A stretch of DNA of 64,000 bases, from positions 121,599,898 to 121,663,897 of the forward strand of contig NC_050105.1 of the NCBI RefSeq assembly GCF_902167145.1, written 5' to 3'. The notes below the pieces were generated by a model, which had not been told where the DNA came from, made no database searches, and saw only the letters and a list, made by a program, of their open reading frames with translations. The DNA comes from Zea mays (taxonomy: Eukaryota > Streptophyta > Magnoliopsida > Poales > Poaceae). Positions 47,801-57,382 of this stretch are shown here, piece after piece. A program made the position numbers and the translations under genes. The first letter of the stretch is position 1. Every line of letters starts with the position of its first letter.

Positions 47801-48110
47801 CAACACTAGAGATAATAACATCTTCAACTGTGAAATTGCAACAAAATCCTAAATCACATAATTGAGCTACGGAAAGTAAATTAAAATTCAAAGACTCAAC
47901 CAATAGCACATTTGATATAGAATGATCATTTGAGATAGCAATTTTACCCAAACCTTTAACCTTTCCTTTACGATTATCTCCAAATGTGATACTATCATAA
48001 TTTGAGCAATCTTCCTCACTCATTTGGGTAAACATTTTCATATCCCCGGTCATGTGTTGAGTACATCCACTATCCAACACCCAATGATTCCCTCCCGCCT
48101 TGTAGTTTAC
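44892..48110 (-). CDS. pol polyprotein of copia element 2
   Basis: The frame is open from GTA at 48110 to the stop at 44892, about 1070 codons without a break. It starts [10 protein letters not shown] and holds the protease triad in LDSGCTQHM. The integrase zinc part is WHRRLGHVG ... CSSCQAGK, and the integrase core is [18 protein letters not shown] and IVERKNRTL. The reverse transcriptase runs from EVWELVERP through [11 protein letters not shown] to [12 protein letters not shown], and RNase H carries [16 protein letters not shown] and CDNESA. It processes the polyprotein, copies the RNA and integrates the cDNA. There is no ATG at the start of the frame, and the preceding codon is a TAG stop, so the translation route is unusual. 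All key residues appear intact. Confidence 0.93.
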   Translation of the reverse strand, partial: VNYKAGGNHWVLDSGCTQHMTGDMKMFTQMSEEDCSNYDSITFGDNRKGKVKGLGKIAISNDHSISNVLLVESLNFNLLSVAQLCDLGFCCNFTVEDVIISSVDGSNLKFKGFRHENLYLVDFSSNEAKLTTCLFSKASLGWLWHRRLGHVGMKQLNPLTKHDLVRGLKDVKFEKNKLCSSCQAGKQVANTHPNKSQMSTHRPLELLHMDLFGPTSFVSIGGNSYCLVIVDDYSRFTWVYFLRDKSNVFETFKSFAILAQNQFDFDIKKVRSDNGSEFKNARIDQYCNDKGIKHEFSSKYTPEQNGIVERKNRTLIDMARSMLAEYNISDSYWVEAINTACHSSNRLYCHKLLKKTPYELLIGRKPNISYFRVFGCKCYILRKGSRLSKFEKKCDEGFLLGYSSNSKAYRVFNKTHGIIEEAYDVEFDETNGSQDESENLDDVGGTQLINAMKTMAVGEIKPKEDDDEDSVVVIPSSSTINEEDHQSQQLNETMDTHDQGTSRPSIPPNASTSNYQTVSRIHHSIVKDHPVDQIVGDISKGVQTRSRIASFCEHFSFVSCMEPNRVDEALLDVDWVNAMHEELNNFARNEVWELVERPKNQNVIGTKWVFRNKHNEDGVVVRNKARLVAQGYTQIEGLDFGETFAPVARLEAIRILLAYACAHNIKLYQMDVKSAFLNGKISELVYVEQPPGFEDPKRPNHVFKLSKALYGLKQAPRAWYERLRDFLLSKDFKIGKVDTTLFTKRIGKDLFVCQIYVDDIIFGSTNELFCEEFGKMMSKEFEMSMIGELSFFLGLQIKQLKDGIFISQSKYLKDMLKKFGLENAKPIKTPMATNGHLDLDEGGTIVDQKLYRSIIGSLLYITASRPDVMFSVCMCARFQASPREIHLKTAKRILRYLKYTPNVGLWYPKGAQFELIGYSDSDYAGCKVDRKSTSGCCQFLGRSLVSWSSKKQNSVALSTAEAEYISAGNCCAQLLWMKQTLLDYGVIFKNVPLMCDNESAVKLATNPVQHSRTKHIDIRHHFLRDHVGKGDISIYSIGTDDQLADIFTKPLDETRFCSLRSEMNVLDISNVA

Positions 48111-48123
48111 CTACAAAAGGAAA

Positions 48124-50072
48124 TCAATCTCTTTTAGGTACCCAAACTTGCTTGGGTCCTTGGGAGTTAGTGACCAAGGTCTTCGGTACCCAAATAGCTT
48201 TCTTTTTGTTTCCAACAATTGAAGTACCAACAAATTTGGCATGAACACCTTTTGCATTATGAGAAAGAACATAACAATGCTCAAAACAAGTGGAGGATAC
48301 ATTTTTGAACTTGGGACAATTTTTCTTAATATGTCCCTTTTTGTGACACTTGTGACACACTTTGTCACATTCTTTCACAAACAATGTCTTTTGCTTTATA
48401 AAAGCATTCTTTCCTTTCTTGGGAACATATCCAAGACCTTCACGGTTAAGAGAGCATCGTTGACTTCCCAATATGAAATCCAATTTAGTCTTACCACCAT
48501 ATGCTTTTTCTAGGTCATGAGTTAGAGTATTTATTCTATCTACTAACACTTCATTCTCAACAATAATTTTTGATTCATCAAGAGCAATGTTATCATTGAG
48601 AGAAATTTTGCATTTATCACAAATAGAGTTAGTAGGTAGTGGTTCACTTGTAAGACTATCAAGTAAGTCACAAGTGACTCCAACATCCTTAGTGACCACC
48701 TCAACTTCATGCACAATAGATGATTTTTGAGCATCCGCAAGCTTCTCACAATTTTCTTTGAGATCATTGTGAGAGGTCTTGAGCTCCTCAAAAGACACTT
48801 GGAGTTTTTATACAATCCCTTCAAGGCCTTAAATTTTTCTTTTTCTTTGTGCATGTAGTCATCGGCCTCACCTAACATTCTAACAAGATCATCATATGAA
48901 TAGCCATCATCATCAACATCATCGATATCATCATCATCATTTATATCATTTAAATCGGTGATGATTTTTACCTTAGCATCTCCCTTTGCCATGAGGCAAT
49001 GGGGGGATGAGAAGAGTGAGGGAGCTTCCTTGATGGCAATTCCGGCATTAAGCTTGGATGAGGTGTCATCATCATCATCATCCGAGCTATCATCCGAGTC
49101 CCATTCAACTAAGTAGGCTTTGCCATCTTTCTTCTTGTTATAGTATTTCTTTTTCTTCTTGTCACTTTCATCTTTGCCCTTCTTCTTCTTGCTTGGACAA
49201 TTCATGGCAATGTGACCGGGTTCCCCACACTCAAAACATTTTCTATCATTGAAAGCATCTCTTCTAGATGTTTGACCTCTTCTAGGTTGACCTCTTTTCA
49301 TCTTCATGAATTTATTGAATTTCCTTACAAATAAAGCCATGTCACCATCACTCTCACTTTCATTTTCTTCATCATTGCTATCTTCCTTTTCAATTGCCTT
49401 TGAGGCCTTGGCTTTGAGAGCAATAGATTCATTTTTCACCTTCTTTGCCAAACTTAAAGCATCGGCTTGTGACTTCTTAAATATATCTTGAGTGAGAATT
49501 TCTCCCAATACTTCGGTTGGAGAGGTTGTAGATAGATCACTCCTTACTAGCATTGTCACAATAGTCTCATATTTCTCCGGAAGTGATCTAAGGAACTTGT
49601 GTGTGAAATCCACATCCGGTACATTAAAACCAAGTCCTTTGAGTTCATTTACTATCTCATTCAACCGATTGAACATATCGGATACACTCTCATCTTCTTT
49701 CATAATAAATTGCTCAAACTTCCCTTTGCACACATATAGTTTGGCACTCTTCACAATTGTAGTTCCTTCATGAATTTCCATTAGTTTTACCCAAATCTCA
49801 TGAGCGGTTGTGAGATTCTTGATACGATTGAACTCATTTATATCAAGAGCATCATAAAAGACATTCATGGCTTGATCATTTGTGAGGATATTCTCATTAT
49901 CACTAACGAATGGTTCATCTTCCTTCAATACAACAAATCCATCTCTAACAATTGGCCAAATTTTTCCACCCATTGCTCTAAGATGCATTGACATTCTTAT
50001 TTTCCAATAATCATAATTGTTCCCATCAAAGTGCGGTGGCTTCCCAATGTGCACATTGTTGTTACTAGCCAT
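48124..50072 (-). pseudogene. gag of copia element 2, one 1-nt frameshift
   Basis: ATG at 50072 (MASNNNVHIGKPPHFDG). The capsid-type region follows (YDYWKIRMSMHL, FNRLNEIVNELKGLGF), then a CCHC knuckle, CFECGEPGHIAMNC (near 49245-49203), a Lys-rich tract and an acidic region. Loss of one base in an A-run near 48803-48806 shifts the frame. The original frame continues as 48798-48124 with SFEELKTSHNDLKE, a coiled-coil-like stretch, a second CCHC knuckle (CHKCHKKGHIKKNC, near 48362-48321) and IWVPK/VWVPK repeats before TGA. A second knuckle far from the first is not present in copia element 1. As it stands the copy would make a truncated Gag, which would need complementation. Confidence 0.88.
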
Positions 50073-50119
50073 TTTGTCCCACTCCGGGATGATTAGATCC
50101 ACAAACAATGGAGTCCTCG

Positions 50120-50131
50120 GCTCTGATACCA
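50120..50131 (-). other. Primer binding site of copia element 2
   Basis: TGGTATCAGAGC on the minus strand, two bases after the 5' LTR, complementary to the initiator methionine tRNA 3' end. Confidence 0.9.
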
Positions 50132-50133
50132 CT

Positions 50134-51819
50134 TGTAGGATCTAGGACACCGGCTAGAGGGGGGGGGGTGAATAGACGGTTTTGACTAAAAACAATGATA
50201 CTAAGTAAATTTAATCAATACAACAAGAGGAATAAATTTACTAGTGTTAATAAGTAAACAATGTATGAAAGACAACTACGGAGATTGAATACTTGAAGAA
50301 CAATAAGCAAAGCACTAATCAATTGCAAGGCAATAAGTAATGCTAGAAGGAATAGACACCGAAATTTATCCCGTGGTATCGGTGATTTGCCGATCACCCC
50401 TAATCCACGTTGAGGTGGACTTCAAGCTCTCACTTGCTCCTCTATCAAGACACAACTTGATCTTTGAGCCAAGTGGACAAGAAATCACTCAATACCTCGA
50501 TTCCACTAATGTCACCTTTGCCGCTCCGGCGAGGTATGCGCGAACCCCTCACAATCAACACCGCGGCTTCTCCACAATCTTCTTAGAGAGCTCGACAGAG
50601 ACAATCACCCGAGCCGTCTAGGAGGCGGCAACCTCCAAGAGTAACAAGCCAACGACATTTGCTCGGTGTACCACCTAGTGCCTCAAGAATCACCAATTGA
50701 TGCAAATGCACTAGGAACCCTCAATCTCTCACTAGAATGCAATCTCAAGCAAGGAGTGTGAGAGAGTGAGTTGGAGGATCACAAATGAGCTCAATGTGTG
50801 CAAGGAATGGCCAAGAGAGGTCTCACACACGAGCTACCCTTCTATTTATAGTCCCCCATCTAAAACCAACCGTTATGTGCAAAAGGGGGCAGTTCTGCGC
50901 ACACGCGGACCGTCCGCGCCCTAGGGCCGGACGGTCCACCGTACACCATAACGGCTATAATGACCGTTGAAACATGTCAGAGCAGACTCAAAAGGTGGGT
51001 CCGGACAGTCCGCCCTTCAAGGCCGGACCGTCCGCGACCTGGCAATTTCACCCGAGCCTCGGATCAAACGGAGTTAACACACGCGGACCGTCCGGCTATA
51101 AATCCCGGACCGTCCGCGACCTGAGACAGTACTGTCCGGACTGGTCCCCCGGACCGTCCGTAGTACAAATCAATAAAAACACACAGTCCCTGTCCAAAAA
51201 CGAGTTATACACATGCGGACCGTCTGCGCCTCACAGGCGGACCGTCCGCCTATAATTCAGGGACTGACCCGAAGCCACCTTCCTCTGGTCAGGACTGCGG
51301 ACGGTCCGGCCCTAAGGCCCGGACGGTCCGCAGTGCAATAGAACACAGAGTCAACACAAATGGTCAAACCCCGGACCCTCTGGAGGATCGCGGACGGTCC
51401 GCCCCCAAGGGCCGGACAGTCCGCGCGACCAAGACTTCTCAAATTTCAAACATGCTTTTGAATGAACTTTTAACTCACGAAATGAGAAGCGCTGTTAGCC
51501 CTTATGCAAATGCAACTACTTGATGCTCTATGAGGCACTAAGTTTTACACAGATCTAAGTCATTGACCCCTCTTAATAGTACGACTATCTAGCCTACTAA
51601 TCTGGTCAGGTATCTTCTCTAAACACCTCAAGACCGGCAAAAGTAAAACCTATATTATACCTTTGCCTTCATCTGATCCACAACCAATGCGTATGACTCT
51701 TCAACATTTCCTGTTCTATGTGGTCCAACCCTGCATTCTTATTTCTCCAAGAATCGTTAGTCCACAAGTAGTTGTCATTAATTACCAAAACATTACCAAA
51801 GGGGCCTAGATGATTCACA
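50134..51819 (-). repeat. 5' LTR of copia element 2 (1686 bp)
   Basis: Pairs with 40472-42157. The palindrome array spans 50905-51425. One G-run (50159-50168) is longer than in the partner. Confidence 0.96.
50842..50851 (-). promoter_or_regulatory. TATA motif in the 5' LTR of copia element 2
   Basis: CTATAAATAG on the minus strand. This would be the promoter driving the element transcript. Confidence 0.6.
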
Positions 51820-52768
51820 CATCTGGCTCGCCCCGGTAAACAAATAATGATGGCGCCCCGCGTGCTCCATGGCGACGGCGGCTCTCAGCCCCTTACGGAA
51901 GCAAGGAGATGTCAGCAAGGATTTGACAGCCCCGACAGCTGTCCTTCCGCAAGGCTCCAGCGCTCCTCCGACGGCCATGACATCACATGAACAGGGTGCC
52001 AAAACCTCTCCAGCTGCCACGACGGCATGTACTTAGGGCTCTAGCTCCTCTCTGCTAGACACGTTAGCACACTGCTACATTGTACACCTATAAAAGGAAG
52101 GTCCAGAGCTCTCGTACGAAAAGGTTGGCCGCGCGGGAGAACGGGCCGGCGCGTAGGGCTCTCTCTCTCTCCCACGCGGACGCTTGTAATCCCCTACTGC
52201 AAGCGCACCCGACCTGGGCGCAGGACAACACGAAGGCCGCAGGTTTCCCCTTTTTGCCTGTCTCCTTTCCCCCCTTCGTGCTCCGTCTCGCGCCGACCCA
52301 TCTGGGCTGGGACACGCGACGACAATTTACTCGTCGGTCCAGGGAGCCCCCGGGGTCGAAACGCCGACAACCCTGGTGCCATTTATAAATAATGTGTGTA
52401 AAACCTTGAGGTGCATGATTTTAATTTTGTATGAAGGCAGCTCATCTTCCTTATAAATAGATGAACAGTGACATGTATAAGACACTTTTTTCGAGGGTCG
52501 TAGCTTCGTGTAGCTTTAGCCTTCGAATAAACTTCGTGGCACCTTGTGTTAAAGAGACGAAGGTATACTTGTAAACTCGTTTGATATAAAGGAAAATGAA
52601 ATAAAAATGCTAAGACACATGAGATGAGTTCCATACAACACTTCACATTGTCTTTTTATATCGTTTCATTCACACTTCCTTTTCAAAATCTTCGTCCCTC
52701 GTGCTAACACTTCGAAGAAGTGTTAAACCAAAGGATGAATGTCAGAATTATCTAACTCCTGTTGTCTT

Positions 52769-53061
52769 TATTAAGTTGCATGCACCAACCAATTCAACCC
52801 AAAAGTTTAAGCTGGATAGAAGGAGGTGGACAATTCACTTATATTATATTCTAACACCCCCCTCACGTCAAGCCTCTTTTGGGTCTCTGATGTGGAATAT
52901 AGGAGCGAGCAACAATTATTTTATTTAATTGTGCTAACCAGGATTCGAACTAGAGACCTCTGTCTCTGATACCATATTAAGCTGCATGCACCAACCAATT
53001 CAAAACAAAAGCTTAAATTGATAGAAGGAGGTGGTCAATTCACTTATATTATATTCTAACA
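52769..53061 (-). mobile_element. Miniature LTR retrotransposon (TRIM, SMART-like), 293 bp
   Basis: Two direct repeats of about 88 and 87 bp (52769-52856 and 52975-53061) flank a 118-bp interior. The 5-bp duplication GTCTT flanks the whole (52764-52768 and 53062-53066). On the minus strand the repeats start TGTTAGAATATAATATAAG, and the first is followed directly by TGGTATCAGAGAC, a methionine tRNA primer site. It has no coding capacity. Size and structure match the very small SMART elements described in rice and other grasses. The repeat ends AATA rather than CA. Confidence 0.88.
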
Positions 53062-53066
53062 GTCTT

Positions 53067-54111
53067 CACCCGTATATGTGTATATATATATATAATTAAT
53101 ATTATCATAAATTATGGTTATCTCTTGAATATGTATTTATAATATCATGATTACGTGGTCCTACCCATATGCATGAATTACGCATACATACACAGTACGG
53201 TGTTCCCGTCGCTTTTGCCAGCTGTTGATTGATTTTGATTTGGGGCTGAGCGCGACTGATGAAGTGATGAAAGGAGGCCCCCGGCCCGGTGGCAGAGTTG
53301 TCCGTGTCAGGTCGGTAAAAGTTTGGTTGGGCACCGCAGGGACACAAGGTTCAGATGCTGGTGGAGTCAAGTGGACGTGGAAGGATTATCCGGCCTCTCC
53401 GTACGTGAAACCCTATGCCTAGCTAGAACTTTCGTCTTTCGGACTTGTTGTTGGATACGCCGTACGCGCCCGGAAATCCACAGAGCCCATTCGATCCCAG
53501 TCCCAGACAAGCAGCCGGAAGTGGCGAACCGCCCTCCGCCTCCCGCGACGGCCACTAGAGGCCGGTGTCGGTGGTGGTCACGCGCTGGCCGGCTACCAAT
53601 ACCAATACCATGCTGCATGAGAGCTCGAGAGGGCCATGGCCGAGCTTGATCTTTCTGCTGCAGAGATGCTCAACCCTTGTCTTACAATGATGTTCCTTCA
53701 GTCTGCAGTCGAAGCATGACACTTTGAATTAGTAATTAGAAAGAAAAAAAAATCATGCAACCATTTTAAATGTAGCATTAATTCTGATGCTGTCTCTCTT
53801 CGCAGTGGTGCCAGTTTTAGTTCCTAATGTTTCAGGTTGATCCTTGTCCAGAAGGATCACTAAGTAAGGCACAGAGATCAGATCAGGAAACTGGAGGGAA
53901 GGGGCAGTAATATGCTAACTCTTACTCATATTTACTAAGAGATGTGGCAATGCTTCAAGTGAATATATCTTGGGAATGAAGTTTCTGCATTCTATATGTT
54001 TGTTCATTAAACACTGTTGATATTACTGCACCAGAGCCATAAACATATATCTTCGGATACACTGCTTACTGTCACTGCACTGCAGTATCTGTACTCAGGC
54101 TTCCACTGCTT
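53067..54111. other. Intergenic, no gene recognised
   Basis: Short frames with no recognisable domains on either strand. Confidence 0.4.
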
Positions 54112-54407
54112 TGTCAGCAACCCTGACACAGGAGCAGGCAATCGCGGGAGAAGCCATGACGGCTGAGCCCGAACGAAGGATGGGCCGGCGCAGCCGAAGG
54201 TCCAGTTCCAGGATCGCGGGAGCAGAGTGGATTTGTTAAGCGCCAAGGCCCAAATACCTCATTGCTAGCTAGAGGCTGGCTGTAATAAATAGAAGAGACT
54301 TGTAACAGGAAAACCGTTTTGATTCAGCAATCGAAATTCATAGCCGCGGCCACAGCGGCGACGGCTTCTCCGGCTCATCGTCGGTTAACCAACAGTGGTT
54401 GCTGACA
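54112..54407 (+). repeat. 5' LTR of the chromovirus (296 bp)
   Basis: Starts TGTCAGCAACC and ends GGTTGCTGACA, an 11-bp inverted terminal repeat. The boundary is supported by the primer site that follows. The partner LTR is outside the window. Confidence 0.8.
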
Positions 54408-54409
54408 AG

Positions 54410-54418
54410 TGGTATCAG
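54410..54418 (+). other. Primer binding site of the chromovirus
   Basis: TGGTATCAG two bases after the LTR, matching the methionine tRNA complement. Confidence 0.8.
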
Positions 54419-54469
54419 ACTCATCTTCTGGTCCTGGCGGCTTCTCTGCACTTTACGAGAAGTGCACGG

Positions 54470-55905
54470 ATGGCAGGCGCGTCAGATCCTAGCATCGCGG
54501 ACGCAGTCCAAGTCAATTGAGGCTCAATCGAAGACGGTGGCCAACCAGTCCAAGATCCTGCAACATCTCTGCGATCGCCTGGAGTCTCAGGATCAGAGGT
54601 GGAGCGGCTTAGAAAAAGCAGTCAACGCCAACGCGGACAACGTCGCCAAGTTGCATGAGAAAATGGCTGAAGGGGAAATCCAGATCGGGCAGTGGCAAGC
54701 AGACCAGCGCGATCGTCTCGACAACTTTGCTGCGGACAAGACGACTCGGGTGGCCGTATTGGAGAATGTCACCAAGGTGTTCGAATCATGGCGACCCCGA
54801 ATCGAAGGATGTGTCGACATGATCAAGACGTCGGTCGATGCAGTTCGTGTGGAGCTTGCCAGAGTCGCCCGTGTATTGGACCATGGTGCTTCTGACGTTT
54901 GCACGGCGGGACCTGTCCAAGATGGATCGGCGTCGGAGCGTTTCCCGGCTGCTGGATGTTACGTTGATGGCCCTGATGGGCACTGCCAGGTTCCTTGACA
55001 CCGAGAGTTTGGGTTCCGGGAGGTGCCACCCCAAACCCAACTCCCGACTAATGGTATGAATGACCAAGGCCCAATTCCTTGCCATGCTTTTTCCCCGTAT
55101 CATGATGCATATGTTCCTCCTAAGGTTCCATATCAACACATAACGCATGATTCTTCGGGGGGTTATGTTCATGGTTCTTCTTCATCATCGTTGGGCAGCC
55201 TTCCTAAAATGAATTTTCCATCGTTTGACGGAGAAAACCCCAAGTTGTGGCAATCACGCTGTGAAGCTTATTTCCATATGTACGGAGTAGAGCTTAGCAT
55301 GTGGGTGCTGGTTGCTACAATGCAGTTTGTTGGACCAGCTGCACGTTAGTTGCAGTCCATAGAACATAGATTGCATCTCATTTCTTGGATAGAATTTTGC
55401 ACTCTGATCCAGGATAGGTTTGCTAAGAATCAGCATCAATGGTTGCTTAGACAATTGTTCCATATATATTAGGCAAACAGGTACAGTCTCAGCTTATGTC
55501 GAGGAGTTCTCCCAATTGGTAGACCAGCTTAATGCTTATCAACATATGTCTGACCCCTTGTACTATACTCTTAAATTTGTTGATGGGCTTAGAGACGACA
55601 TTAAAGCAGTAGTCATGTTACAACGCCCCAAAGATTTCGATACTGCTGTTGTGCTTGCTCAGTTGCAGGAGGAGGCAAGTGAACTGGGGAGAAAACTTGA
55701 CTACATGCGATCATATTCGAGTGGTGCGGTGAGAGTGTCAACCCCATCAGTGGGAACACAACCTCCATCTACTAAAGAAGCCAGCCAACTTCAACCACTA
55801 CATCTGCTGATTCCAAGCTATCATCTCTGTATGCTTATCGAAAGGCACAAGGCCTTTGTTATAAATGTGGCTTGACATATTCCAGGGGTCATCGATGTGC
55901 TGACA
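54470..55905 (+). pseudogene. gag of the chromovirus, disrupted
   Basis: ATG at 54470 (MAGASDPSIADAV), a frameshift near 54515, then a coiled-coil-like segment to about 54990. A second frame (55023-55349) has NFPSFDGENPKLWQSRCEAYF, typical of the gypsy capsid region. TAG at 55347-55349 stands where Trp is expected after PAAR. A further shift near 55455 leads to the 55420-55875 frame, and the zinc motif CYKCGLTYSRGHRC (about 55850-55897) lies in yet another frame. Confidence 0.8.
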
Positions 55906-55949
55906 CGGTTCAACTTTGTATGGTGGAGGAGTTGTGGCAGATGGTATCC

Positions 55950-57382
55950 TTACCTGAAGTTTCAGGATCGAGTTCCAACACTGATGAACCTCCAAAGTTG
56001 AATACAATGGTGCTATCTCAAGCTGCAGTTGCAGGGATGTCTACTCCTCGCACTATGCGCTTTGTGGGCCATGTTGATGGGATAGATGTTCTAGCCTTAC
56101 TGGGTTCTGGCAGCTCTCATACATTTCTCAGCTCAATGGTTGCAGCTCATTCAAGTGGCTAATGGTACTCAACTTTCTTGTGATTCGGAAGTGGTAAATG
56201 CAGTATGGTCTATTGGAGGAAGGCCATTTACCTCTACTCTGAAGGTGTTGCCGTTATCTACTTATGATCTCATAATTGGTATGGACTGGCTGGAAGCTCA
56301 TAGTCCAATGTTGGTTAATTGGTCCCATAAGTGGCTAACTATTCCCTTCCAGAATAATATAATTACTCTTCATGGTATTGCTTCTTCAGTCATGACCAAC
56401 TCAGTGGTGCAAGTGTGCAACTTGCTGGAATTGTCTGAGAAGAAACACAATATTCTCTCCCAACTACCAGATGCAATTCAGGCTCTAGTCCAACAGTTCT
56501 CTTCAGTCTTTGAGATTCCTAAAGGCATGCCTCCTGTGCAGGATTGTGACCATCAGATTCCATTGTTGCCAAGAGCCAGGCCTATCCAAATGAGGCCATA
56601 TAGGTATGCACCTACCCTGAAGGATGAAATTGAGAAACAGGTCTCTAAAATGCTTCAGTCAGGCATTGTGCAACCTAGTAAAAGTGCTTTCTCTTCTTTG
56701 GTGATATTGGTTAAGAAGAAAGACCAAACTTACAGATTTTGTGTGGACTATCGTCACCTAAATGCACTCACCCTCAAAACAAAATTTCCAGTACCTGTCA
56801 TTGATGAGTTGCATGGAGCATCGTGGTTCTCTACTCTTGACTTGCGTGCTGGTTTCCACCAAATTCGTATGAGCCTGGAAGATCAACATAAGATAGCTTT
56901 TCAAACCCACCATGGACACTTTGAATTCAGGGTTATGTCATTTGGCTTATCAGGAGCTCCAGCCACCTTTCAGAGTGCCATGAACAATACCTTAGCTCCT
57001 ATATTGCGAAAATTTGCATTGGTATTTTTTTGATGATATTCTTGTCTATAGTAAGACATGGGAAGATCATCTATATCATCTAACACAAGTCCTTCAGCTT
57101 TTGGCAAAAGAGGAGTGGCATATCAAGTTGTCTAAATGTGCTTTTGCTCGGCAATAGATTGCTTACTTGGGCCATATTATCAGCTGTCAAGGAGTGGCCA
57201 CAGACCCTTCTAAGGTAGAGGCTGTGCAGAATTGGCCAGTTCCACAGAATTGCAAGGAGCTAAGGGGATTTCTTGGTTTGGCAGGGTACTACAGAAAATT
57301 TGTCCGACATTTTGGTCTTATAGCTAAACCTCTAACTAATCTGTTGAAGAAGGGTGCCTTATTTGTTTGGACACATGACCAT
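55950..57382 (+). pseudogene. pol of the chromovirus (protease and RT), truncated
   Basis: The protease region reads ALLGSGSSHTFLS where Asp-Ser-Gly is expected, so the catalytic Asp is Gly. It is followed by YDLIIGMDWLEAHSP. The RT shows PYRYAPTLKDEIEKQV, VILVKKKDQTYRFCVDYRHLN, DLRAGFHQIRM and FGLSGAPATFQ. An extra T in the T-run near 57030 shifts the frame within the catalytic FFDD motif. The remaining part ([33 protein letters not shown]) reaches FVWTHDH, where the LARD insertion cuts it. Confidence 0.87.

Larger units (their letters stand above)
40472..51819 (-). mobile_element. Young Ty1-copia retrotransposon (SIRE/Maximus type) with a third ORF
   Basis: An 11.35-kb element on the minus strand. 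The LTRs (40472-42157 and 50134-51819) are both 1686 bp; on the minus strand they start TGTGAATCATC and end GATCCTACA. The target duplication CATCT lies at 40467-40471 and 51820-51824. The order on the minus strand is primer site, gag, pol, ORF3, polypurine tract. By eye the two LTRs differ at about 11 positions and two small indels, so the insertion is recent. Apart from one 1-nt gag frameshift, the coding content looks intact. Confidence 0.96.
39534..52369 (+). mobile_element. Solo gypsy LTR (TGTCGGGGACC family), split by copia element 2
   Basis: It starts TGTCGGGGACC at 39534 and ends AACGCCGACA at 52369, flanked by the 5-bp duplication ACCCT (39529-39533 and 52370-52374). The two parts (39534-40471 and 51825-52369) add up to about 1.48 kb. 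No internal domain is present, so it is a solo LTR. A TATAAAA motif lies near 52090. It resembles an LTR family that I recall as abundant in maize and relatives. Confidence 0.92.
39321..52709 (+). repeat. 3' LTR of the Tat-like gypsy element, split by nested insertions
   Basis: It starts TGTTAGGGGCC at 39321 and ends GTGCTAACA at 52709, with matching TGTTAG/CTAACA ends. The two halves (39321-39533 and 52375-52709, about 548 bp in all) are separated by a younger gypsy LTR. Both halves share the same 'TTCGAAG/CGAAGG' word usage. Its own target duplication cannot be tested, as the other end of the element is missing. Confidence 0.6.
54112..57382 (+). mobile_element. Chromovirus-type gypsy element (Reina-like), left part
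   Basis: A short LTR (54112-54407), primer site, gag, protease and part of RT on the plus strand. It is cut at 57383 by the insertion of a large LTR element; the rest must lie beyond the right edge of the window. The short LTR and the gag zinc motif CYKC...GHRC suit chromoviruses of the Reina type. Many frameshifts and stops are present. Confidence 0.85.
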
